Positions 1-6,797 of a DNA stretch of 11,104 nt are shown here, in pieces. The stretch spans positions 1-11,104 of the forward strand of contig CANOFI010000053.1 in NCBI GenBank assembly GCA_947565255.1, read 5' to 3'. The notes below the pieces were generated by a model. The model ran no database searches, was not told the DNA's origin, and saw only the letters and a list, made by a program, of their open reading frames with translations. This DNA comes from an uncultured Lachnospiraceae bacterium (GTDB lineage: Bacteria > Bacillota > Clostridia > Lachnospirales > Lachnospiraceae). The translations under genes and the position numbers were made by a program. Within the stretch, counting starts at the first letter, position 1, and each line of letters starts with the position of its first letter.

Positions 1-415
1 TGGGATAAGTTTGAAGCATATGGACTACTACGCAGTTATCTTTTTCCTCGATCGTTTGTGCCGGCATGAAAAGGGTACATGGTTGGATTGTTTGAAGATT
101 AAAAGCTGTATTTCATGATGGACAGAAACATATGGAAAAAGTGCTGTTTTATAAAAACATATGATGAAATTGAAAAGAATACATTTATGCATTTGTCGTG
201 TTATTTTATGAAAAGTCTATTGAAGTTGATTTCTAATTATAGTAATATTAAAGAGTAAAAATGGAAGCGGAAACAAAAAAATAAATGGAGGTGTGAGAAA
301 ATTGAAAAGAAAAATATAAATTATATGAAAACAATATACCGAAAGGATAGTGTTTTCGTATATCACACTTTACCGATATTATGCTATAAAAAATTATTTA
401 TGAGGAGAGATTATT
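1..415. other. AT-rich upstream region without a recognisable gene
   Basis: No convincing gene is visible in this stretch. Two + frames are open from the left edge, one ending at the stop at 67-69 and the other at the stop at 116-118. Either could be the tail of a gene lying outside the window, but neither short peptide resembles a family I know. From about 120 onward the sequence is very AT-rich with stops in all frames. A good Shine-Dalgarno at 287-293 is followed by a TTG that opens a frame of only five codons. An imperfect hairpin lies at 336-361 (left arm 336-344, right arm 354-361, one bulged C), just upstream of the likely promoter of the next gene. Confidence 0.6.
382..390 (+). promoter_or_regulatory. 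Possible extended -10 promoter for the metallopeptidase gene
   Basis: The sequence TGCTATAAA is an extended -10 element (TG, one base, then TATAAA at 385-390). No good -35 hexamer lies 16-18 bases upstream, so this rests on the extended -10 alone. Transcription would start near 397, leaving a short leader with the ribosome binding site at 402-409. An overlapping alternative -10, TATTAT at 377-382, cannot be excluded. Confidence 0.3.
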
Positions 416-2182
416 ATGAAAAAGATATGTGTTATTGGTGTAGCGTTTATAGTTTTTTTATTAATACAGCCGGTGATTGTAAAAGCTGACATCATACCGG
501 AGGGTTATTATAGGATCAGAAATGTAAACAGCAATTTATATTTGGATGCAGAGGGTTTAGCTGATAAATCAAATATAAGGCAGATGTTCTTTCCAGAGTG
601 GATTATACCACAAAAATTTCTTATACTTCACCAGTATGAAGACTATTATTCAATTCACGCATATGATGCCCAAAATTTGGTGGTGGATGTGGCGAACGCA
701 TCGAATGCAGCGGGAGCAAATATTTGGTTATATAATACAAATTTCAGTGATGCGCAGCAGTGGAAATTTTTGAATAATGGGGATGGGTCTTTTCGGGTGA
801 TGTCAAAATGTTCTGATGGCACCAAAGCAATGGTAGTACAGTACGCGAGTACAGAATCGGGAGGAAATGTTATTCAGTATTCATTTAACAACACTCTAAA
901 TGAGAAATGGTTTTTAGAGGCGGCAATTGAAGAAGGAGTTTATCGTATAAAAAATAAAAAGACTGGTTTATATATGACGGTAAATAGAAGCAGGGTACAA
1001 CAGACGACTTTGGATGGAGGTAATGTGAACCAGAGGTTTAAAATAACACCAAGCTCAAATGGGTATTTTGATATAGCTCCAGATAGTGATCACAATAAGA
1101 GCCTTGGAGTTGGTGGCTGGGATGTTGGTACAGATAATGAATGGGCATCGATTTATTGTGATTATGGACAAAGTGCGGATGGGCAAAGATGGAGGTTTTT
1201 GGTAAATGAGGATGGCTCTTTTAGAATAGTGTCAGAATTGTCAGATTGTCAGAAAGCTATGACTGCAGACGGAGATAATATATTTTCTGTTACATATAAT
1301 AAGGATAATAACAGTGGATGGGAGTTGGAACCTGTTCCTTCAAGCGATGAGTATTGCAAAGAGGGGAAGCATGTGGTGTTATCTTTTGATACGGAAAAAT
1401 ATTTGGAAAAGTATGCCGGAACGGATGAGAAAGCAAAGATAAAAATAAAAGATTGGATTTCGAATTTAGATAAGGCATATGAGAACTATGCGGAACTGAT
1501 GGGAGCAGCGCCGCAAAACGGCGAGAAAATATGGATCGTACCCAGTAATTATACCGGACCAAATGGAACATATGCTTTGTATACATATAAAAATACAAGG
1601 TTGATTTTTGTTCCTTTTGGCTCAATTAGAACATTGCTGGAGCGTGCTGTCCAAGGCGACTGGAGTTTTGGGATTCTACACGAAATGGGACATACATTTG
1701 ATGTAGATTCCCGGTGGGGATTTCATGATGAATTTTTTGCGAATTTTAAGATGGCATATGTTTTAAAAAAGAACGATGGTAAATTTAAAATCATAACAAA
1801 TAAAGATGCAAATGGAAATGAAAGAGATCTTACAAAATATAGTGATATAATTAAAGAATATCGGGAAGTGTCAGAAAATGCATATACAAAAACAATAGGG
1901 GCAAATCCGAGAAGGACACATATAGACGGCTTAAATTATATGTTTTTACAGCAACTGGAGGATTATGGAGACTGGGAGTGGGTAAAAGGAGCATTTCGAA
2001 ATATAAGAAATACGCCGGTTTCTGTCTCAAACCCGACGACGCAGATTGAGAAATATAATTATTTTTTAAATGAAATAAATAATCAGAGCAACGGGGTATT
2101 TATGCAGAACTGGCTGGCTTCCTATCGTTCGGAGAATGCTTACGTTGCGTCTGAATTTGCAAACGGCACATTTACACCATAA
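416..2182 (+). CDS. Secreted M60/enhancin-like zinc metallopeptidase with ricin-type beta-trefoil regions
   Basis: The product is 588 residues and probably a secreted protease acting on glycoproteins such as mucins; the substrate is inferred from the M60 family. Residues 1-24 form a signal peptide: two lysines, a hydrophobic core, and cleavage expected after VKA. Residues about 28-168 and 173-305 look like two ricin-type (CBM13-like) carbohydrate-binding modules, with recurring patterns such as YYRIRN, QQWKFL, GSFR, VYRIKN and QRWRFL. The C-terminal part, about 315-588, holds the gluzincin motif HEMGH (His422, Glu423, His426), followed 13 residues later by Glu439 in DEFFANF. This fits the HExxH-x(8-28)-E pattern of M60. 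The start has a GAGGAGAG ribosome binding site at 402-409. There is no dockerin, LPXTG or transmembrane tail. The gene is markedly more AT-rich than the hydrogenase genes and rich in ATA and AGA codons, which may indicate transfer. The metallopeptidase call is firm; the exact family is less so. Confidence 0.75.
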   Translation: MKKICVIGVAFIVFLLIQPVIVKADIIPEGYYRIRNVNSNLYLDAEGLADKSNIRQMFFPEWIIPQKFLILHQYEDYYSIHAYDAQNLVVDVANASNAAGANIWLYNTNFSDAQQWKFLNNGDGSFRVMSKCSDGTKAMVVQYASTESGGNVIQYSFNNTLNEKWFLEAAIEEGVYRIKNKKTGLYMTVNRSRVQQTTLDGGNVNQRFKITPSSNGYFDIAPDSDHNKSLGVGGWDVGTDNEWASIYCDYGQSADGQRWRFLVNEDGSFRIVSELSDCQKAMTADGDNIFSVTYNKDNNSGWELEPVPSSDEYCKEGKHVVLSFDTEKYLEKYAGTDEKAKIKIKDWISNLDKAYENYAELMGAAPQNGEKIWIVPSNYTGPNGTYALYTYKNTRLIFVPFGSIRTLLERAVQGDWSFGILHEMGHTFDVDSRWGFHDEFFANFKMAYVLKKNDGKFKIITNKDANGNERDLTKYSDIIKEYREVSENAYTKTIGANPRRTHIDGLNYMFLQQLEDYGDWEWVKGAFRNIRNTPVSVSNPTTQIEKYNYFLNEINNQSNGVFMQNWLASYRSENAYVASEFANGTFTP

Positions 2183-2215
2183 ATAACTGGAAGAAGATGG
2201 GGAAAGGAGTAGTAT

Positions 2216-4114
2216 ATGAAAAAAACAAAGAGAACAGCATGCATATTGACATTTATAGGTATTTTCGGCGTGGTATTTTCTGCTTTACTGAAACAACCGG
2301 TTCCTTTTTCGGTTTGTGCCGCAGCATCAGGACAGCAGAATGAAAAAGAGGAAACGGTACGTCATCTATCCTTATCTGGTCCCCAAAAAGATGCAGAGGG
2401 AAATGTGTTATGGGATATGGTATATTTTGGAAATTACTGGCAAAATGATACCAATGGGGATGGAAGGGCAGACAGACAGGATGAAAAAGAACCTGTATTA
2501 TGGCGGGTTTTATCTGTAACAGAGGATGGGAAAGCAACCATTCAGACGGAGAAAGTTCTGGAAAAACGCAGATATAATGAAACCGTCAGAGATGTGAACT
2601 GGGAGAACTGCACCCTCCGTTCCTGGCTAAACGGATATGGAATGGAGAAAAATGAAGACGAGATTGATTATAGCGAAGATAATTTTTTAAACGAGGTGTT
2701 CAAAAAAGAGGAACAGGAACTTCTCATGACAGTATCCCTGCAGACACAAAAGCATCCCTATTATGGAACGGATTGTGGAAAGGAAACGGAGGATAAGGTC
2801 TATCTGCTGGCATTTGAGGATATAGAAAGTGAACGTTATGGATTTGAAATTGGGAAAGAGAATTATGCGAATCTTACAGCGAAGACATCGTACTGCAATA
2901 GTGGACTCTGGTGGCTGCGCACATCCGGAGAAACAAACAGACTTGCGCTGAAATATTCGACGGGTCCTAACAGTCTGTATCCCGGTGATGAGGTGCAGGG
3001 TTATGGAGGGATACGTCCGGTGGTGTGCGTGGATTTAAAAAAGGCGGATAAGGATTTAATAAAATATGCGGGAAAAATTACAAGCGCACTGGTGCAGACG
3101 ACAAAGCCAAAAAATTATGCGAAAGTTCCGGTTATGCCGGTGAGGGAGGATAGCAGCACTACATGGGATTGTATTACGTTTGGCTCCTATTACCAAAACG
3201 ATACGAATCAGGACGGAAAAATAAATGAGTCAGATGAAAAAGAGCCTATAAAATGGAGGGTGTTAAATATAGCAGAGGATGGGAAAATCCTGACTCTTTT
3301 AAGCGACAAAAATCTGGAATCGATGCGGTTTAATAAAACGTTTACGGAAATATCGTGGGGAACGTCTGCTGTCCGTTCCTGGCTGAATGGATATGATGCC
3401 GGGCAGAACGCAGATGCGGCAGACTATACCAGGGAGAATTTTTATAATGCTGCTTTTTCAGAGGAGGAGCAGAGAGCGGTTGCAGAAACAGCGCTGGCCG
3501 ATACCGGGACGACAGATAAAGTATATTTGTTGTCCGCCGGTGATGTGAAAGCTAAGAAATATGGATTTGAAAAAGATGTAAACGGGTGGTCTTACAGCCG
3601 CTCAGCGGAAAATACAGCATACGTGAATACACTTGAAGATGGAACGAAAGTGAGTGTTGTAACAGATTGGTACCTGCGAGATGTTACAGAGGCGAATAAA
3701 TGGATAGCGGCTGTGTATTGCAGCTGTTTTGGCGGGTCGGTTCTGGACAATGGGGCGCTGGTGGGGAAATCCGGTCTGACAGTGCGTCCGGTAATACGCC
3801 TGAATTTGGAACTGGCAAAGGCAAAGGATGGTTCGCCGCTTTGGAAATATGCGGGCACCGTCACGACGCGAAGAGATGATAATGAACCGTTTTTTGTGAC
3901 AGATCCTGAAGATACAAAACCGGAAAAAGGAGATGTGGACGGAGATGGTGAAATCACTTTGAAGGATGCGCAGCTTGCATTGAAATCGGCATTGAATCTG
4001 GTAACGTTAACTGAGGAGCAAAAACAGGCGGCGGATGTGTCAGAAACCGGGGAGATAACTTTAAAAGACGCTCAGAAAATTTTAAGGGTGGCATTAAATA
4101 TGGATACCATATAA
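2216..4114 (+). CDS. Secreted protein with two DUF6273-like repeats and a C-terminal dockerin
   Basis: The product is 632 residues and has no known catalytic role. Residues 1 to about 36 form a signal peptide (KKTKR, then a hydrophobic stretch ending near VCAAA). Two related halves follow, about 52-288 and 305-535. Each has the order EF-hand-like loop, WRVL, a TLRSWLNGY or AVRSWLNGY motif, DKVYLL, YGFE, and a closing GIRPVV or TVRPVI motif; this matches the DUF6273 pattern as I know it. The calcium-like loops are at D78-D89 (DTNGDGRADRQD) and D329-D340 (DTNQDGKINESD). Residues about 570-632 form a type I dockerin-like module with loops at D573-D584 (DVDGDGEITLKD) and D607-D618 (DVSETGEITLKD); the second loop is degenerate. 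The start has an AAAGGAG site at 2203-2209 and lies 33 bases after the peptidase gene, so the two are probably cotranscribed. The dockerin suggests docking to a cohesin protein not present here. Confidence 0.7.
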   Translation: MKKTKRTACILTFIGIFGVVFSALLKQPVPFSVCAAASGQQNEKEETVRHLSLSGPQKDAEGNVLWDMVYFGNYWQNDTNGDGRADRQDEKEPVLWRVLSVTEDGKATIQTEKVLEKRRYNETVRDVNWENCTLRSWLNGYGMEKNEDEIDYSEDNFLNEVFKKEEQELLMTVSLQTQKHPYYGTDCGKETEDKVYLLAFEDIESERYGFEIGKENYANLTAKTSYCNSGLWWLRTSGETNRLALKYSTGPNSLYPGDEVQGYGGIRPVVCVDLKKADKDLIKYAGKITSALVQTTKPKNYAKVPVMPVREDSSTTWDCITFGSYYQNDTNQDGKINESDEKEPIKWRVLNIAEDGKILTLLSDKNLESMRFNKTFTEISWGTSAVRSWLNGYDAGQNADAADYTRENFYNAAFSEEEQRAVAETALADTGTTDKVYLLSAGDVKAKKYGFEKDVNGWSYSRSAENTAYVNTLEDGTKVSVVTDWYLRDVTEANKWIAAVYCSCFGGSVLDNGALVGKSGLTVRPVIRLNLELAKAKDGSPLWKYAGTVTTRRDDNEPFFVTDPEDTKPEKGDVDGDGEITLKDAQLALKSALNLVTLTEEQKQAADVSETGEITLKDAQKILRVALNMDTI

Positions 4115-4280
4115 TTAAGCTGTGCAGAAGTTCCTTTTTGTCTCATAGGAATACTGTGTCATCTCATGCCGGCAGGATACTGTGTCCGCAAAAGAAACGG
4201 GCTGCAGCCCTGCAAGATTTGCGTACTGTCGGCTTGTGTCGGATTATAAAATATAATACATGGAAATAAGGCAGGAATTG
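4115..4280. other. Intergenic region between the dockerin gene and the hydrogenase promoter
   Basis: No gene is visible here, and no clear terminator follows the dockerin gene; a 5-bp stem (TTCCT/AGGAA) around 4135-4150 is too weak to call. A direct repeat ATACTGTGTC occurs at 4151-4160 and 4177-4186. A TATAAT at 4252-4257 has no properly spaced -35 element. Confidence 0.5.
4168..4233 (+). other. Foldable multi-helix segment of unknown role
   Basis: GCCGGCAG at 4168-4175 can pair with CTGTCGGC at 4226-4233: eight pairs including one G-U. The enclosed sequence contains the perfect palindrome GGGCTGCAGCCC at 4199-4210 and a small GCAA/TTGC hairpin at 4212-4222. Together these could form a closed junction with inner helices. 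It matches no riboswitch class I recognise. It lies upstream of the hydrogenase promoter, so it would belong to a transcript coming from the dockerin gene or to an RNA of its own. The pairing was found by eye and could be coincidental. Confidence 0.25.
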
Positions 4281-4310
4281 TTGCAAAGAAGTATAAAGTT
4301 GTGGTATAAT
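4281..4310 (+). promoter_or_regulatory. Sigma-A promoter of the hydCBA operon
   Basis: The -35 element is TTGCAA at 4281-4286 and the -10 element is TATAAT at 4305-4310, with an 18-base spacer. TGG directly before the -10 adds an extended -10 contact. Transcription would start near 4317, giving a leader of about 108 bases before hydC. I looked for a Rex-type operator (TTGTTAA...TTAACAA), plausible for an NADH-linked hydrogenase, and did not see one overlapping this promoter. Confidence 0.7.
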
Positions 4311-4411
4311 AGGTTCGTTAAGTTTCGGCATGTTTGGCAAATGGCTTTCATTCAGGAAAGCATATTAATAAAGACAGCAGGCAAAACAGCCATACGAACA
4401 GCAAGGATAAG

Positions 4412-4418
4412 AAAGGAG
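4412..4418 (+). promoter_or_regulatory. Ribosome binding site that sets the hydC start
   Basis: AAAGGAG lies six bases before the ATG at 4425. The same frame is open upstream to an ATG at 4260, but that ATG lies before the -35 element at 4281 and has no Shine-Dalgarno. The 55 extra codons have no family counterpart, so 4425 is preferred. Confidence 0.8.
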
Positions 4419-4424
4419 AAGGAA

Positions 4425-4910
4425 ATGCTAGAACAAAAGGAGAAGGAGAAAATCGATCATATTTTAAAAAAATATGATTACGAAAAGTCCAAAGTGATTT
4501 CTATCATGCAGGAAGTACAAAAGGAGTACCATTATCTCCCGCAGGAAATTTTATGCTATCTTGCAAAGGAATTAGGAATCAGTGAGGCTAAGATTTACGG
4601 GGTGGCCACATTTTATGAGAATTTTTCCCTGGAAAAGAAAGGAAAGTATCTGATTAAAGTGTGCGACGGAACTGCCTGTCATGTGCGTAAGTCTGTGCCG
4701 ATTCTGGAAGAATTCCGCAAAATCCTTAATGTAACGCCAGAGAAGCCGACGACAGAGGACGGCATGTTTACTGTGGAGACGGTATCCTGTTTTGGTGCCT
4801 GCGGGCTTGCTCCGGTATGTACCATCAATGATGAAGTGCATCCGGCCATGACGCCGGAAAAGGTCAGGACACTGCTTGCAGAGCTTAAGGAGGGTATAGA
4901 TGAAAATTAA
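4425..4910 (+). CDS. hydC: NADH-linked [FeFe] hydrogenase subunit HydC (NuoE-like, [2Fe-2S] thioredoxin-fold)
   Basis: The product is 161 residues, normal for NuoE/HydC. It is a cytoplasmic electron-transfer subunit that works with HydB and HydA in reversible H2 production linked to NAD(H) and, in the well-studied homologues, reduced ferredoxin. The N-terminal helical region contains the family pattern around YLPQEIL and IYGVATFYENF (about residues 37-67). The thioredoxin-like half carries the four [2Fe-2S] ligands, Cys80, Cys85, Cys122 and Cys126, in CDGTAC and CFGAC. It is the first gene of a tight operon, and its last 11 bases overlap the start of hydB, which suggests translational coupling. 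Related NuoE proteins also occur in formate dehydrogenases and complex I, but the adjacent hydrogenase gene settles the assignment. Confidence 0.92.
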   Translation: MLEQKEKEKIDHILKKYDYEKSKVISIMQEVQKEYHYLPQEILCYLAKELGISEAKIYGVATFYENFSLEKKGKYLIKVCDGTACHVRKSVPILEEFRKILNVTPEKPTTEDGMFTVETVSCFGACGLAPVCTINDEVHPAMTPEKVRTLLAELKEGIDEN

Positions 4911-6786
4911 CAGCAGACAAGAATTGGAGGAACTGGCAGCGTTATACAAAAAAGCGCTGGAATGCCAGAAAAAGCAGATTTTAATCTGTTCGGAGACAGC
5001 CTGCGTGGCGAGCGGCTCTCTGGAAATTTATGATAAAATGCAGGAAATCATGAAAGAGAAAAACATTGACTGCGTTGTCAAACTGGAAAAAGACCCGCAT
5101 GAAGGGGTAGGAGTAAAGAAGAGCGGATGTCATGGATTTTGTGAGATGGCGCCTCTTATCCGAATTGAGCCGGGCGGACTTTTATATACAAAAGTAAAGC
5201 CGGAGGACTGTGAAGAGATTGTAGAGAAGACGATTTTACATGATGAGATAATTGACCGTCTGATTTACAGGGACAATACGGGAAATCCATATATACATAT
5301 TGATGAGATTCCGTTTTATGCAAAACAGACAAGAATTGCCTTAGAACACAGCGGTAAGATTGATTCTGAATCCATTGAGGAATACATTGCCATCGGCGGC
5401 TACAGCGCTATGGCAAAGGCGTTGTTTGACATGACGCCGGAAGGCATCGTGGATGAGATAACAAAGGCTTCCCTGCGCGGGCGCGGCGGCGGCGGCTTTC
5501 CGACAGGTAAAAAGTGGTCGCAGGTGCTCCGCCAGGAGGAGGAAGAAAAATATGTCGTATGTAACGGCGACGAGGGTGACCCGGGCGCATTTATGGACCG
5601 GAGCATGATGGAGGGGGATTCCCATAAGGTCATTGAAGGTATGATAATTGCCGGAATTGCCACAAAAGCCCATCATGGTTATATTTATGTCCGCGCAGAA
5701 TATCCGCTGGCTGTGGAGCGGTTAAAGATGGCGATTGAGAGCGCAGAGGAGGCGGGTTTACTTGGTGAGAACATTTTAGGTTCAGGATTTGACTTTGATT
5801 TGCAAATCAGCCAGGGCGCGGGCGCGTTCGTCTGCGGCGAGGGCTCGGCTCTTACGGCCTCCATTGAAGGTAACAGAGGTATGCCAAGGGTAAAACCGCC
5901 CCGTACGGTAGAAAAAGGTCTGTTCCAGAAGCCAACTGTTCTGAACAATGTGGAGACATACTGCAACGTGCCGCCGATTATTTTGAAAGGGGCGGACTGG
6001 TATGCGCAGTTCGGACCGGAAAACAGCCATGGAACAAAAGCATTTGCCTTAACCGGCAATGTAAATAATACAGGACTGATTGAGGTTCCGATGGGAACAA
6101 AGTTAAAGGATGTTATTTTTGACATCGGCGGCGGAGTAAAAGGCGGCAAATTCAAGGCGGTGCAGATTGGCGGTCCTTCGGGCGGATGTCTGTGTATCAC
6201 GCCGACTGTGGACCATCTGGACATGCATCTGGATTTCGATTCTCTGAAAAAAATCGGCGCAATGATCGGCTCCGGCGGTCTTGTCGTTATGGACGATACC
6301 AACTGTATGGTGGAGGTTGCGCGGTTCTTTATGAACTTTACGCAGAACGAATCCTGCGGAAAATGTGTGCCGTGCCGCGAGGGAACGAAGCGCATGTTAG
6401 AGATTCTGACAGATATTACGGAAGGGCGCGGAACGTTAGAGGATTTGGATAAGTTAGAAGAGCTGGCAGAGATGATTTCGGCTACGGCACTCTGCGGTCT
6501 TGGCAAAACCGCAGCATCCCCGGTTGTCAGCAGTCTGAAATATTTCCGTGACGAGTTTATTGCGCATGTGGTGGATAAAAAATGTCCGGCCGGACAGTGT
6601 AAGGCGCTGGTGAACTTTAGAATCGATCCGGACCAGTGCGTCGGCTGTACAAAGTGTGCAAGAAATTGTCCGGTTAATGCTATCAGCGGAGAAGTAAAGA
6701 AGCCGCACAGCATAGATGTAACAAAATGTATAAAATGCGGAGCTTGTATGGAGAACTGTAATTTCCATGCAATTTCGCAGGGTTAG
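4900..6786 (+). CDS. hydB: NADH-linked [FeFe] hydrogenase subunit HydB (NuoF-like flavoprotein)
   Basis: The product is 628 residues, close to HydB of Thermotoga maritima. It is the FMN- and NAD(H)-binding subunit, the presumed site of electron bifurcation or confurcation. The domains in order are: a thioredoxin-like [2Fe-2S] domain (about 20-110; Cys30, Cys35, Cys77, Cys81); a NuoF core with the NADH/FMN glycine-rich motif RGRGGGGFPTGKKW (about 192-205) and the flavin motif NGDEGDPGAF (about 221-230); an SLBB-like region (about 380-440); a NuoF C-terminal [4Fe-4S] domain with ESCGKCVPC and a later Cys in ALCGLG; and two C-terminal [4Fe-4S] ferredoxin motifs, CVGCTKCARNC and CIKCGACMENC. The two C-terminal clusters separate HydB-type proteins from plain complex I NuoF. 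The ribosome binding site AAGGAGGG (4887-4894) lies inside hydC, and the reading frame overlaps hydC. No expected motif is missing. Confidence 0.94.
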   Translation: MKINSRQELEELAALYKKALECQKKQILICSETACVASGSLEIYDKMQEIMKEKNIDCVVKLEKDPHEGVGVKKSGCHGFCEMAPLIRIEPGGLLYTKVKPEDCEEIVEKTILHDEIIDRLIYRDNTGNPYIHIDEIPFYAKQTRIALEHSGKIDSESIEEYIAIGGYSAMAKALFDMTPEGIVDEITKASLRGRGGGGFPTGKKWSQVLRQEEEEKYVVCNGDEGDPGAFMDRSMMEGDSHKVIEGMIIAGIATKAHHGYIYVRAEYPLAVERLKMAIESAEEAGLLGENILGSGFDFDLQISQGAGAFVCGEGSALTASIEGNRGMPRVKPPRTVEKGLFQKPTVLNNVETYCNVPPIILKGADWYAQFGPENSHGTKAFALTGNVNNTGLIEVPMGTKLKDVIFDIGGGVKGGKFKAVQIGGPSGGCLCITPTVDHLDMHLDFDSLKKIGAMIGSGGLVVMDDTNCMVEVARFFMNFTQNESCGKCVPCREGTKRMLEILTDITEGRGTLEDLDKLEELAEMISATALCGLGKTAASPVVSSLKYFRDEFIAHVVDKKCPAGQCKALVNFRIDPDQCVGCTKCARNCPVNAISGEVKKPHSIDVTKCIKCGACMENCNFHAISQG

Positions 6787-6797
6787 GAGGTACCAGA

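Noticed and set aside
1..118. Open + frames from the left edge as the tail of an upstream gene
   Set aside because: Two competing frames are open and neither gives a recognisable C-terminus, so no gene is called.
287..319. Tiny open frame with a good ribosome binding site and TTG start
   Set aside because: It encodes only five residues before a stop, with no sign of an attenuator downstream. It is probably chance in purine-rich DNA.
4252..4257. TATAAT that could be a second hyd promoter
   Set aside because: No -35-like hexamer lies 16-18 bases upstream. The promoter at 4281-4310 is much better.
4260..4424. N-terminal extension of HydC from an ATG at 4260
   Set aside because: It starts before the promoter, lacks a ribosome binding site, and the extra 55 residues are not part of NuoE/HydC proteins. 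ATG 4425 has AAAGGAG at the right distance.
5685..6713. Long open frame on the - strand (342 codons) opposite hydB
   Set aside because: It lies wholly inside a well-supported hydB with all cluster motifs, the peptide resembles no known family, and the frame can be explained by the codon bias of the + strand gene.
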